In this document: piece after piece, positions 52,565-63,470 of the stretch | Layout: every line of letters starts with the position of its first letter | Position numbering within the stretch: position 1 is the first letter of the stretch | Origin: Fremontodendron californicum | Taxonomy: Eukaryota > Streptophyta > Magnoliopsida > Malvales > Malvaceae | Direction of reading: 5' to 3' | Assembly: GCA_030761205.1 (NCBI GenBank) | Contig: JAULJL010000021.1 | Location: 9,715,160 to 9,779,159 of the forward strand | Length of the DNA stretch: 64,000 bases | Translations under genes and position numbers: made by a program | Notes under the pieces: generated by a model | What the model was told of the DNA's origin: nothing | Databases searched by the model: none | Seen by the model: the letters and a program-made list of their open reading frames with translations, nothing else

Positions 52565-54698
52565 TAACTTTTTTAAAAAAATGTTATTTTTTTATTTAAT
52601 CTTTAGTAATTTTATATATTTTTCTTTAATTAAGTTCTTAAACATATACAACTTAACATATTTTTTAATGTTTACATTATAATATTATATATATTTAATT
52701 TTTATATGAGATAAATTACATAATATATATAAATAAAAATAATATATTATTTAATTGGAAAACGGGTCGGGTCGGGCTCGGGCCTTGAATGTTGGAGCCA
52801 AAATCCGACCCATTTTTTAAACGGGTCTCATTTTTCGGGCCTAAAATTTTTGTCCAAGCCCTCTAAATTATGGACGGGCCTTCGGGCTTGAACGGGTAGC
52901 CTGACCTTTGGACAGGTCTATCCGATACCCATGTCAAACACATATCTGGACATGGGAATGAGGATATGATCCTCCAAGTACCCTCCAAATATATGAAAAT
53001 TTTGAAAAAAAAATTGAACATACCCTTGTCCGACACGACACTTACATTACACCCAAGTCTAAATAACAGATTATGACTCTTTGTCTCTGTTATTTCCATT
53101 TAAAGCTTCCATTTGAATTGACCGAAGCTGTAATGTTTTTCTTTTATAGGCAATTACGCTAAAATCATACCCTGCTGAGCTCTCCCTAACTGCTTTAATC
53201 TGCTTGGTTGGCACCATTGAAGGAAGCATAGTGGCCCTGGCAATGGAAGCTGGCAATGCTGCAGTTTGGTCTATACATTTGGATGTTAAATTCTTAGCTG
53301 CAGCTTACGGTGTAAGAATTTCTCAATCTAGCTGAATAAAACTCAATGAATAAATTAAGGGTGTTGGATTAATTAACAACTATCAAGTACAGACACTTCT
53401 GTTAGGGGAGTGTCTAAGTGTCGGATACGTGTAAAGACATGTCAAAAAATTAAAAATAAAATCAGACACGGTTGGACACGCGATAAAAGTTTTTTTTTTT
53501 TTTTTTTGTATTGTTCGCCTAAATATGGAATTAACAATGAATAATTTGGTTCTAATAGATTTTTTAAGGTTCAAAATTTTAAATTCAAAAATAATTTTAA
53601 AAAATTAAAAAGCTATTTGCATGTTAATATTTAATTAAAAAGTATCAATTTTATATTTTTATTGTATATTTTTATATAACAAATATTTTTTTATTATCGT
53701 GTCCTGACATACCCGTGTCTTATTTTTTTAAAAAAATTCCTGTATCACTGTACCTTTGTCGTATCGTACCTGTATTGTGTATCCGTGTCCATGCTTCATA
53801 GATTAATAAGGATTTAAATTATGATCGTGGACGCATTTTCGGTCACGACATCGTGTTTATCACGGTTGCAAACTTAACCGCAAACTTGACAAATGCTATG
53901 GAGATCAATTATAATGAATATCGACGGCTGAAAGAGCCGAAACCGCAACTCTTTGGGTTAGAAGGTTTTCCATACTAAAATTTGCTGTGATTATTTACAA
54001 CTCTTCTGTCTGCTTGCAGGGAGTAGTCTGTTCCGGAATTGCTTATTATGTTCAAGGAAAGATAATGAAAACTAGAGGACCTGTTTTTGTGACTGCTTTT
54101 AATCCTTTAAGCATGGTTATTGTTGCAACTTTGAGCTCCTTTATCTTATCCGAAATACTGTACTTAGGAAGGTACATATCAGCCCCTCTTCTCCACTCTA
54201 TTCCTTCGAATACCGCTATAAAAAACTATATTACTCGGATTCGGATTAAGTGCCCTATACGGGTATGTATTCGATACGGATATACTCAATTTTTTCTAAA
54301 TTTTTTCATATATTTGGAGGATCATACACCCATATCCTTGTCCGAATATGTGTCGAACTTGGATATCGGATACGGATACTTCAAGATAAATGAAGAGTCG
54401 GAGTAACATAGATAAAAAATGTTGAAAATCTTCATAATTTTGCAAATATGTGCAATCTGCTATCTGCAATCTTTGTAGGGTCATTGGAGCAATTGTAATT
54501 GTGATTGGGCTCTATCTGGTTTTGTGGGGTAAGAGCAAGGATCAACCTTCATCAAATCAGAACATCAAAATGGATGCATCAAATGATCAGAAAATGATTG
54601 CCATGGATGATCAGATCACAACAATGGTTTCAAATCAAGATTTAGTTGTCCTGGATGTAAACTGCAGCAAAGTCAGACCTACTAATGAATCTGTTTGA
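50722..54698 (+). CDS. WAT1-related (MtN21/EamA-type) membrane transporter
   Basis: Multi-span transporter of the plant drug/metabolite family whose members carry amino acids or auxin; the substrate here cannot be told. Seven exons: 50722-50915, 51620-51682, 51787-51903, 52097-52337, 53150-53311, 54020-54171, 54479-54698; 382 aa, typical of the family. Repeated hydrophobic segments give two EamA halves. Family marks are FGFSGMSIISKFALNQGM with VVYRHAIATLF near the N terminus, PTIDQNLYYTGMKYTTASFT, LKSYPAELSLTALICLVG, and GVVCSGIAYYVQGK in the second half. The C-terminal tail is polar and rich in Asp and Gln. Introns hold a SINE with a TIR-G insertion, a TIR-A split by TIR-F, a TIR-B copy and long (TA)n runs. 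The ATG is the first in the frame. All phases join. Confidence 0.95.
50941..51001. repeat. (TA)n microsatellite in WAT1 intron 1
   Basis: About 60 bp of alternating T and A, preceded by a short (TC)n run, 10-25 bp after the exon 1 donor. Confidence 0.95.
50995..51530 (-). mobile_element. tRNA-derived SINE split by a TIR-G element
   Basis: Left piece TTTATACAAAGGAGGCCGT to about 51035, right piece from 51456 with ATAAGGGAAGAGATTACAG, GGAATTCGAATCCCAGA (B box on the other strand) and CTAGATGCCATATC. The two join into one SINE when 51036-51447 is removed. Confidence 0.7.
51036..51447 (+). mobile_element. TIR-G element, GAGCTCGAGC-rich
   Basis: 412 bp. Ends TAAGGGTATAAACGAG and, from the other strand, TAGGAGTGTAATCGAG. 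Flanks CCGTAGCC and CTGTAGCC are an 8-bp duplication with one mismatch. The body is full of CGAGCTCGAG and CTCGAATCGAGC palindromic repeats. It fits a hAT-like MITE. Confidence 0.8.
51925..51957. repeat. (AT)n microsatellite in WAT1 intron 3
   Basis: About 30 bp of alternating A and T. Confidence 0.9.
52362..53069 (-). mobile_element. TIR-A element split by a TIR-F element, WAT1 intron 4
   Basis: TTATGTTGTTCCGATTTTTT to TCCGACAC at the left, then TCCGATACCCATGTC through GAACATACCC to AAATAACAG at the right. Flanks ATTATAAT and ATTATGAC are worn. The gap is filled by 52411-52920. Confidence 0.88.
52411..52920 (+). mobile_element. TIR-F element inside TIR-A
   Basis: 510 bp. Ends TAGAGGTATCCATAGGCCGG and, from the other strand, TAGACCTGTCCAAAGGTCAG. 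Flanks TCCGACAC and TCCGATAC, 8 bp with one mismatch, come from the TIR-A host. GGGTCGGGTCGGGCTCGGGC lies in its right arm. Same family as 23679-24235. Confidence 0.85.
53385..53802 (+). repeat. Unclassified repeat in WAT1 intron 5
   Basis: ACACTTCTGTTAGGGGAGTG and GTGTCGGATACGTG at the left, with a TCCTGACATACCCGTGTC / TATCCGTGTCCATG side at the right. A related short piece with CACTTCTGTCAG-type bases lies in intron 3 at 52010-52060. The ends were not determined. Confidence 0.35.
53809..53953 (+). mobile_element. TIR-B element, 3' truncated, WAT1 intron 5
   Basis: GGATTTAAATTATGATCGTG, then GCATTTTCGGTCACGACATCG, AATGCTATGGAGATCAATTA and AGAGCCGAAACCGCAA. Confidence 0.6.
54226..54411 (+). 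mobile_element. TIR-A element in WAT1 intron 6
   Basis: CTATATTACTCGGATTCGG to GTCGGAGTAACATAG. Perfect 8-bp target duplication ATAAAAAA. Confidence 0.93.
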
Positions 54699-54838
54699 CA
54701 ATAAATATCTGCTAATTAAGGATCATAGTTGTTTTTTTTTTTTTCTACATGGAACAAGTTTTATGCAACCTAATAAACAACTTCAAGAATGTGTAGTAGA
54801 GATTAAGCTAATGAATGCCAATAGAAAAGAAACATCAA

Positions 54839-55024
54839 TTATGTTGCTCTTACTCTTCATTTTTTTTTTTTAAATATCCGTGTCTGACACCTGTATCCAA
54901 TGTATATCCGGACATGAGTATGAAGATATGATCCTCCAAAAACCCTCAAAATACATAAAAATCTTGAAAAAAATAAAATTGAACATACATGTATCCAACA
55001 CTCACACGAGTCTAGATAACATAG
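54839..55024 (-). mobile_element. TIR-A element downstream of the WAT1 gene
   Basis: TTATGTTGCTCTTACTCTTC to GAGTCTAGATAACATAG. Flanks AACATCAA and AACATCAG match at seven of eight bases. The right half has lost the second CCGACAC block. Confidence 0.9.
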
Positions 55025-55370
55025 AACATCAGTCTTGGCCTTTTAGGATCTTATTTGAGGCCAAGTTTGATGTTTCTTTTGTACGTATTTTGACTTTAAA
55101 TCAGGAATAGGAGTCAAAAACTAAACTAAATTGTTGCAAAATTGTTCATAATAAGATATAGTTGGTACCATGTGACCTTCTCAAGGTGGACTGATACCTA
55201 TCTGATATCTTAGCTAAATGCCAGTTGAGGGCATATTTGACCTCAGGTAACCCAGGCAAGAAAAGTGTGCATCATCTATTTGAACTAGTTTCAATTAATA
55301 AAGAATCCCCACTTTGGATCTCCCTATGCCAAATGATCTATGGGTAGAGAATAGAATAACAAGGTCCACA

Positions 55371-55832
55371 TATGACAACGGATAGTGCGAATTAGGATAT
55401 TTATAATTATCCGATCCATTTTTTGTAGATTCGGATAAAATTTAAATTCGGATATTATAATTACTATCCGCATCAGATGCGGATATAAAACCTCTAATAT
55501 CCATTATCCGAATCCGCATTATTTATGTGGATAACGAATTCGAATATCCAAATCCGCTTATTTTTAATAATTCGAAATCAGATATCCGAATTCATTATCC
55601 ATTTATTTGAATTTAAAATTAATTTTTATTTGATTATATATATTTTTTTTATTTTTTTTTATTTAAAATTTGGATATTTAACGAATTCGGATATCCGACG
55701 AATAATGTTACTTAATTCGAATTCGGATAGTAATATTCAGATTTAATACAGATAATAAACGGATTCGGATTTTAAAATAGATTTACGGATTCGGATATTA
55801 AAAAAAAAAAGATATCCGATCCGTTGCCATCC
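55371..55832. mobile_element. CGGATATCCG-rich inverted-repeat element
   Basis: The left end GACAACGGATAGTGCG and the right end, read in reverse, GGCAACGGATCGGATATC are inverted relatives. The body is an irregular array of ATTCGGATATCCGAATTCG-type words. A worn relative may lie at 62940-63260. No target duplication is certain. Confidence 0.55.
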
Positions 55833-56140
55833 TATTCCCAAGGCATTCAAAGAGGAAAGTTTTGCCACCATGACTGACACAGACGCAGCAACTCTACATT
55901 TCAATCATACACATTCAGAACAGTTAAAATTCTACTTCTCTCAACAAATATGATAATCAAAATAAAAAAATAAAAAAAAAAAGGTCTCATTTAGAAAATT
56001 TGGAAAGCCAAGATATCTATTAGCATCCATCTGTGCAAATTATTCAAATCCCAAAACAAGTCTATAATTTAGTACAATATACAGGCTGCCATACACAGAT
56101 CTGACCCACCTCACAAGATTTGAAAGGCAGAGTCTTCATC
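55833..56140. other. Spacer and probable 3' UTR of the minus-strand gene
   Basis: No coding signal beyond the stop of the minus-strand gene at 56141. The gene's 3' UTR probably lies here. Confidence 0.4.
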
Positions 56141-58942
56141 TCAAGATGACCCAACAAAATCATCCTTTCCATAGATACGCTGAAGTTCACGAGTGGCAGC
56201 TTGGTATGATGCTGAGAGAAAGGAAGAAGGAATTTGAGTGAGAGAATTTACAAAATGGACCTTTTAGGTATGCATCAGGCTATGTTACTCGGATTCGGGT
56301 GTGAGTGTCAGATACGGGTATGTGTCCGAACGAGTATATTCAATTTTTTCTAAGTTTTTCCATGTATTTGAAGGATCCTTGGAGGGTCATATCCCTATAC
56401 CCATGTCCGAATATCCATCAGACATGGGTGTCAAACACGGATACTTCAAGAAAAATGAAGAGTCAGAGCAACATAGGTTACTCGGACTCGAGTGTGAGTG
56501 TCGTACACGGGTATGTTCAATTTTTTTTCAATATTTTCATGTATTTGGAGAGTTTTTCGAGGATTATATCTCTCTACCCATGTCCGGATATAGGTCAGAC
56601 ACAGGTACTTCAAGAAAAATGAAGAATCGGAGAAACATAGACATCAGGTCAGTCAACTAAAACAGCTACATTACCTTTCCAGATGCGAAAGTTCTTCTGG
56701 TTGATTTGGGACCCTGTTACATTTTGAATTGCATCAAAAAGCATCTCCTGTGGAGTGTTCTTGAGCTCTTGAACAACTGCATAGATGGTCTTTCCGTTCT
56801 CAAAGTAAATGTGATTGTTGGGGTGTTTGGTCTTGCAATTAGCATGGCGCTCAAACTCATATGCATTCAGAGCCTGCACAAAAGATTTTGAATTATAAGG
56901 CAATGATACCCGGATTTAATAATCTAGTTCTCTTACCATTACTCTGTAGCTGGGAAAAGGGGAAGGGAGAGAGAAACTTTGCAACGAAGAACATTGTCGG
57001 TTGGCATCTTAAAAGGAGGCTGAAAAGCAGTGCTATGTTACTCGGACTCGGGTGTGAGTGTCGGATACGGTATGTGTCCGACACGGGCATGTTCAATTTT
57101 CTTTTAAGTTTTTCCATGTATTTGGAGGGTCATATCCTCATACTCATGTCCGGATATGCGTCTGATATGGGTGTCGGACACGGGTACTTCAAGAAAAATG
57201 AAGAGTCAGAGCAACATAGAAGCAGTGTGACTAAATGAGTTGCTTACTTTTTCAAACTTGCAGTCCTTGCAGCCACACATATACCCAGTCCCTTGTATAT
57301 ATCCTTTAAGGTTTTTCTGCCAATGAAAAAAGGTTACCTTACATAATTGAAATTCCACTGGTGAAAAGTTAAGCATAGGAATAACTCACCTCCCTTGACC
57401 AGGAAACATACTTCACAGCAACCCCATCAAGCATACCAGTTGATAACAAACTTTTGACATTGGAAGGGAAATTGTTGGGAGAAACCTTTTTAGCTGTCTT
57501 TGGTTCTTTATGCTTTGGGTTGGTATCAGTTCTAGAATTATTTTTAGGTGCACTATTTACATTTGAATCTGGATTCGACTCAAACAACTCTTGCCGGCAA
57601 GGCACTTCTGAAGCTTGTGCTGAATTCTGATTATTCATCAATAAGTCATAGCCACTAATAATACTGCCAGAGGGATTTGTCTCAGATTCATCATGGTAGC
57701 CCCCAAAAGATATGGTATTGCTTTCACCCTTGTTGTAGTTTTGATGCATAGATATAATATTGGACTCTCCTTTGTCTTGTGTAGGAGTCATTGCTATAAT
57801 GTTACAATCTGCCTTATGATAGGATGATCCCATTGGTATGATATTATCATCTTCCTTATCAAAAGCGGACGCCATCGAAATCAGACTCTCATTTGGTTTA
57901 CCATATGCAGAGGCCATTGAAATGAAATTTTCCTGCCCCTTACCATAGAAAGGGCTCAATGAAATTAAATTGGCATCTCCCTTCTCATATGACTGACCCA
58001 TTGAAATAAAATCGCCATCCTCCTTGTCGAAAGGCTGACCCATCGACAAGATACTCTCATTTCCCTTGTAATTGTGGCCCACAGATATGAAGTCACCATC
58101 TCTCTTGTTAAAGGTGTGTCCCATTGAAATAAAATTGCCATCTGCCTTAGTAAACGTGGGGCCCATTGAGATGGTATTTTCATCCTCACTACCATATGTT
58201 GGGCCCATCGATGTAGCATTATCATTTTTATTGTAAACAGTAGACACTGAAACTGTGCTATTAATTGCTCTACTATATGGGTGCCCCATTGATGCTGGCA
58301 TGCCATTGTTGGAATCTCTAACTTGATTGACTTTAACTTTCCTTATTCCACTAAAACTGAGACATGAAGAGGCATCTTCAATGGTATGGGACATAGACGA
58401 ACCCGCAGATGAACTATTACCATATTGATCCTCAAAATCCTTTCTTCCCGTATTCATATTTCCGCTGTCAACAGAAGATATGTTCCTATCAACCAAGTTG
58501 ACAGTTCGCATGGGCTCAGATCCAAATAGACGGTCACTGAATTGGCCAGAAACTGACTGAAAACTGGAAGCATTGTGCCAAGGAGAAACATTGACGTCCG
58601 CAATTCCTGAAACTGTTCGGCTGTTAAAGGATTCTATTGCTGGCTTCTTGTTGCTGAACAATTCTGGTGCATCAGCATCCATAAACCACTGATGACCACG
58701 CTTTGGTTCAGATCTTGAAGAATTATCATAACCCATCTCTTGATTAGTTAGACATGCACCATCTCTTGGCATCCATAAACTTTTTTGCTGGAAAGACTGC
58801 CCAAAATCAATAATACAAATAATCAAAGTGGAAGAATTTCTTATCGTATGACAACAAGAGTAACTACCGAGTGAGAAATAAGAACCCTATCACATCATAA
58901 AAATTCAAAAACAAAGAAATCATGTCATCAGAAAATCAAGAG

Positions 58943-58984
<42 letters not shown>

Positions 58985-61900
58985 AGCACAAAATGTTGCA
59001 TGCTAAGATCAGTAAGAGACAAAATATCTGTGGAAAACTGGCTAAAGTCTGATAGATTCATCTGAGGGTTTTCTAAATCAATCTAAAAAATCCTACCACA
59101 GATATGAGATAAGTTTCAGGTATGAATTAGCTGCTAAACAAACATAGGTACTCCAAGAAAACAAATACTCAGAGTTAAAACCAAAAGGTTCACTTTTATA
59201 CTTACATGAACCAAATTGAAGTCCAATTGATGTGCTCTTCCAAGCAGGAACAAATTTTCCAGTTTCTTTCAGATCCTAATGAAGCTCAGCAAAGGAATCC
59301 TTGGAAACATTTCCACTTTTAGATGTTGACAATAAGACTTAGTGAGATAGCTCATTGTCCAGGTCTGCTTATAATGAGACTAATTATAAACAAATTAGCT
59401 AATAAGGGAGGTTTCTAGAATCATATCATGGCATTTAAAATCTTCAAAGAGTTACTTAAATGAAACATGCACGAACTTGCAAGGAGCAGCCAATAAACTT
59501 GCCTTTCACGGCTATAGCCTATTCAACTTCTTAAGGTTCTAAAACTTCCCTTTTATTTCTCGCTAGACGGACCTAATGTTGCCAGATATCAGCAATTTGT
59601 TAAAGACTAAACTGACCATGAGATACATTTTGAATAAGTGTCAGCACTTAAGATCTGGACCAAAAAAGAAACTTTTACGGTTGCAACAAGCCTAACCCAA
59701 AATTTTCTTACAATAAATATAAAGAGGCTAACTATACATTAATTATGTTAGGAACTTTATTGATATAGAGACAACTTTAGATTCATATAGTTTCTTGCAG
59801 GATCAAGTTTTTCATCAGAGTATTTGGATCAGAAGTACGACATTCAAATGAGTAGGACAAAATAATACTCATAAATATTCTATAGTAATGGAAAACTAAA
59901 AAGTATAAATAAAATACTTTAGAAACTCATTACGGTAATCCTGCAACATACAAACGGTTACTTCTTTTTTTCTTTTTCTTTCTATCTTAACATGTAATCT
60001 AAATAAGGCAGCAAGGGGATACAAGACAAGTACAAGAGTAATCCATATCAGACTAGTAGCCCAAACAGAAGGCATCTTGGCTCATTCAAGTGAGTTATCA
60101 ACCGTACAGGTTTTTGTCGTTTCATGGCTAGAAGCTTGTGCATAAGGATTAAGACGAAATAATGAAAAGCATTTACCAAAAGAATGACAGATGTTAATAC
60201 CATAATGGTTTCATTTCTACATATTATGAATATATGCACCCACAACATAGAATTGAAATGAGAACCATCTGAAGTTTTGAAAAGCATGTGCAAACCTACC
60301 AAATGTCCATGCATTTATATAAGTTATTGTATTTATACATTTTTCTGAGGATCAATAAAAGGGTAAAAGAAAAAAGATCATTTTTGTTGTTTGGTCAAGG
60401 AAAAACAAAAAAGAAATCTTATTTATATGAGGTTTTGTGTTTATACATTTCTATAAAATTTTTAACAAGATGTATATATCTGTACCCTACATTTGGACTC
60501 TTTTAGGCCAAGCTTACAAGTCCAAAACTTTAAGCAAAAGGCGACTCAACCATTTAGACAATACCCGTGTTGGACAACCATACCACGGTCCAATTAGTTA
60601 ATGTATGATTTCTGTGGAGTCAAAAGAAAAACCAAATTCTTTCCACCTCGAAATTTTAAGAAAGCGTGCGCTCAAAAATTCAGTTGACATAACAAAGGAA
60701 TTAATCATTTATATGGATCTCCTTCCTCTGGTTATTAGAGTACTTATTTTGCTTAAATCATTATATATTAGATCTTGTTCTCATTAGTATATATTCGATA
60801 ATGTTAAAGTCTATAGTAACCATAAAAATCTTTTACATAAAAAATGCTTAGAAGGAAATCTGTCCATTCAGTTTTAGAAGGATACTACCCCACCTTAAAT
60901 GGTCGATTGACTCTCAGCCATCATTTAGCGCATATCAAAAGGGAAATATACAGAAAACGAACAGCTGGTAAATGCAAGCGGTTTAGATCAGCATATCAGT
61001 CACAGAAATTGCTAGTCAAAAAGCTCCAAAATGGTTGAACCTAACATAAATCATCATGTCTACATATCTGAGGCACATAACCATCAGCATTGCTGTCATT
61101 AAGAATTTTAATTCCTCAAGTTTAAACATAACGAAACCTAACATAAATCACCATATATGCATATCTAAGGCGCATGATCATCACATTAGTCGCTTAATTT
61201 CATTAAGACTTTTAAATTCCTCAAACTTCAGACATAAGAGAACCTAGCATAAATCACCATATTTGTATATATAAGACACGAGGTCATCACGATTACTTTT
61301 ATTGATACCTTTAAATTCCTCAATTCCAACATTATCGAACCTCACATTATACACCTTATCTTCATATCTAAGACACATAATCATCATGACTACTTTTATT
61401 AACACAATTAAGCTTAGAAAACTAACATAAATCAGCATATCTGCATAGTTGGGCTACTTGTGTAATACGGCTATGTTTATTACGGCATTTAAATTCCTCA
61501 AAGCTACTAAATAATGGAACTTAACATTAATCATCATATCTGCATCTCTAAGACATGTAATCAACTTGTCAGTACGGACTACTTTTCTTAAGATATTTAA
61601 ATTCCCTAAAGCTTTGAAATAATGGAATCTAAAATTAATCACCATAACTGCATTTCTAAGGCATGTGAAAATCATGATTACTTTTACTAATACATTTAAA
61701 TTCTTCAAAGTTCCAACATAATGGAACCAAATATAAATCACCAGTTGTATATCCAAGGCAAATGATCATCATGATTACTGTTAAAACATTTAAAATTTAA
61801 AACCCTCAAAGCTCCAACATAATGGAACCTAACAAAAATCACCATATATGCATATTTAAAGCACAAAACCATCTTCATTACATTTATTTAAGCATTTAAA

Positions 61901-62206
61901 TTTCTCGTGCCAAATCTTTAACTGTAAATACCAAAGTAACATACTAACAACAATCGACCTAGTGAGACAATTATAAATACTCCATGCAAGCACTTTAATT
62001 CATTCAAACAATATAAAAATCAAACACGAATCAATATCGATCCAAGCACACCAAAACAGACAATGAAATCTTCAAACAAACAGCCATATCAAATGAGAAA
62101 GAAAAAGAAAAAGAAATCATTAACAGGAAAGCGCCAAAACTTAAACAAAACATTTGCATGCAATAAAAAGAGCTTCAATGAGAGTTGCGAATTGCGATCA
62201 TACCAT
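56141..62206 (-). CDS. Tify-binding-domain-like nuclear protein with ISMG repeats
   Basis: Plant-specific protein, 582 aa, probably nuclear. Coding exons: 62206-62204 (only the ATG), 58796-57390, 57316-57248, 56873-56675, 56211-56141 (stop 56143-56141). It starts M-SFQQKSLWMPRDG and EPKRGHQWFMDA. Residues about 190-370 hold a dozen units of 15-18 aa of the type D-x-x-ISMG-x-x-(F/Y). The C-terminal third, LSTGMLDGVAVKYVSW, GTGYMCGCKDCKFEKALNAY and FERHANCKTKHPNNHIYFEN, is the Cys/His module called the Tify domain binding domain in related plant proteins, also found in PHD-finger acetyltransferases. It ends RELQRIYGKDDFVGSS. Biological role not known to me. A 3.4-kb intron follows the ATG and contains a minisatellite; intron 4 and intron 3 carry three TIR-A copies. 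Confidence 0.88.
56280..56476 (+). mobile_element. TIR-A element, first of a tandem pair
   Basis: CTATGTTACTCGGATTCGGG to GTCAGAGCAACATAG, directly joined to a second copy. The pair together is flanked by GCATCAGG and ACATCAGG (seven of eight). In the last intron of the minus-strand gene. Confidence 0.93.
56477..56640 (+). mobile_element. TIR-A element, second of a tandem pair
   Basis: It begins GTTACTCGGACTCGAG, using the CATAG of the first copy as its start, and ends ATCGGAGAAACATAG. No target duplication separates it from the first copy. Confidence 0.93.
57033..57219 (+). mobile_element. TIR-A element in intron 3 of the 56141-62206 gene
   Basis: CTATGTTACTCGGACTCGGG to GTCAGAGCAACATAG. 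Perfect 8-bp target duplication AAGCAGTG. It lies between coding exons 57248-57316 and 56675-56873. Confidence 0.95.
58948..58981. repeat. (TA)n microsatellite
   Basis: About 33 bp of alternating A and T in the large intron. Confidence 0.9.
61037..61905. repeat. Minisatellite of about 100-bp units in the large intron
   Basis: Nine diverged units. Each has an AACCTAACATAAATCACCAT start (61037, 61133, 61241, 61338, 61423, 61516, 61625, 61723, 61824), then CATATCTAAGGCACAT, a CATCATGATTACTTTTATTA block and a CATTTAAATTCCTCAAA block. Spacings range from 85 to 109 bp. Confidence 0.85.
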
Positions 62207-62301
62207 TTCTCGCCAATCTTTCAACTCAATGAGTAAGTGAGTCACTCACTTGCAATCAGACTCGCCTCCACTCAATCAAAAACCAAGCTTCTTACACCCT
62301 C
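62204..62301 (-). other. Leader exon 2 ending in the start codon
   Basis: Minus-strand exon bounded by TTTTTAG/GAGGG and GAGAAATG/GTATGA. The last three bases are the start codon of the 56141-62206 gene. The rest is untranslated. Confidence 0.65.
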
Positions 62302-62568
62302 CTAAAAACCTTAAGAAGATGAAAGGACAAATTAATCAATTAATCAAATCAATCGAACTTTAATCACAAATTTTACATGCATTAATCGATTTAAAAAGAG
62401 AAAATTGAACATTTTTTCTATTTATAAAAATAAGGTTAAAAAACCCACAATTTTTCATCGTTTTTCTCTGAATTTTACATAGGAGAACTTAAAGAGGCTT
62501 TTCCAAACAATGGCGTGAACAAAAACCCTAGAAATTAAGATAAATGAGAGAGTCTATAAAGGTAATAC

Positions 62569-62690
62569 CTTTTTTCCGGAGAGATCGCCGGTGAGACTTC
62601 CCGGAGATAACCCTCCAGAGATATTCAACCAATTTATTTATTTATTTATTCTTTGAAGTGAAAGAAAGTAGTAGTACTGGATACATTGAG
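62569..62690 (-). other. Leader exon 1 of the minus-strand gene
   Basis: Ends CCGGAAAAAAG/GTATTACC, a plausible donor. The 5' limit is estimated from the TATA-like motif just beyond. Confidence 0.5.
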
Positions 62691-62714
62691 AAAGCAACTG
62701 AGAGCTTTCTAACC

Positions 62715-62722
62715 TTTAAATA
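62715..62722 (-). promoter_or_regulatory. TATA-like motif of the minus-strand gene
   Basis: TATTTAAA on the minus strand, about 25-30 bp before the estimated transcription start. Confidence 0.45.
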
Positions 62723-63470
62723 GGAAGGAGAGAAACTGTAAGCTGCACCGCCGTAGTGTTTTCCATTTATGGACTTCTTAATCTTTATCGTACACGTGGC
62801 GATAAATATTGAAGGTGGTCGCAATTGAGAATGAGGTGTATCGTGACCGTTAAATTTGGTTACCAATATTGGGTCAGCATTGTATGGAAACCTATTGAAG
62901 TTCTGAAGGTAGGATTGTAATGAATAGTAAAAAATCAGATTTATTATATTATATTATTATATTATTCAATTTGATTTTTGTCTATATTACGAATTTGAAT
63001 AATTTTCAAATTTGCATATATAGATTTATTATCAATAGCAGTTTAGAATGGATTCGAATAAATTTTTTTAAATATTCGATATTCGAATTCATATTAATTT
63101 TATTTTGAATAGTGTAAGATATCTATTTATATATTTAAGTCTCGTTTAATTTTATATTTTTATTTTTAAAATTTTATTTAATGAATTTAAATATTTAACC
63201 AAAATATCCAATAAATATTGTAATTTAAATCGAATATAAATTCAGATAATAATAAGTGAATAAATAATAAATAATAAATTTAACAGATTTAAACTTGAAT
63301 TTTTATACTAAGATAATTTATCACGTGGCAGTTTTTGATAAGCCTGCACGTGTAGCTGTCTTTGGAGGGTGAAATTATCTGTGGTGTAAATGTAAGGAAA
63401 GAAGGTCTAAATGTGTACACGTGGACAGGGGCGAATTTAGGGGCAGGGGCCGCCTCTCTAAATTCATATA
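62723..63470. other. AT-rich spacer with no gene seen
   Basis: The stretch 62940-63260 contains ATTCGATATTCGAATTC-type words that may be a worn relative of the element at 55371-55832. Confidence 0.45.

Noticed and set aside
61037..61905. CRISPR array
   Set aside because: Unit sequences diverge throughout, there are no unique spacers between identical repeats, and the context is a plant intron.
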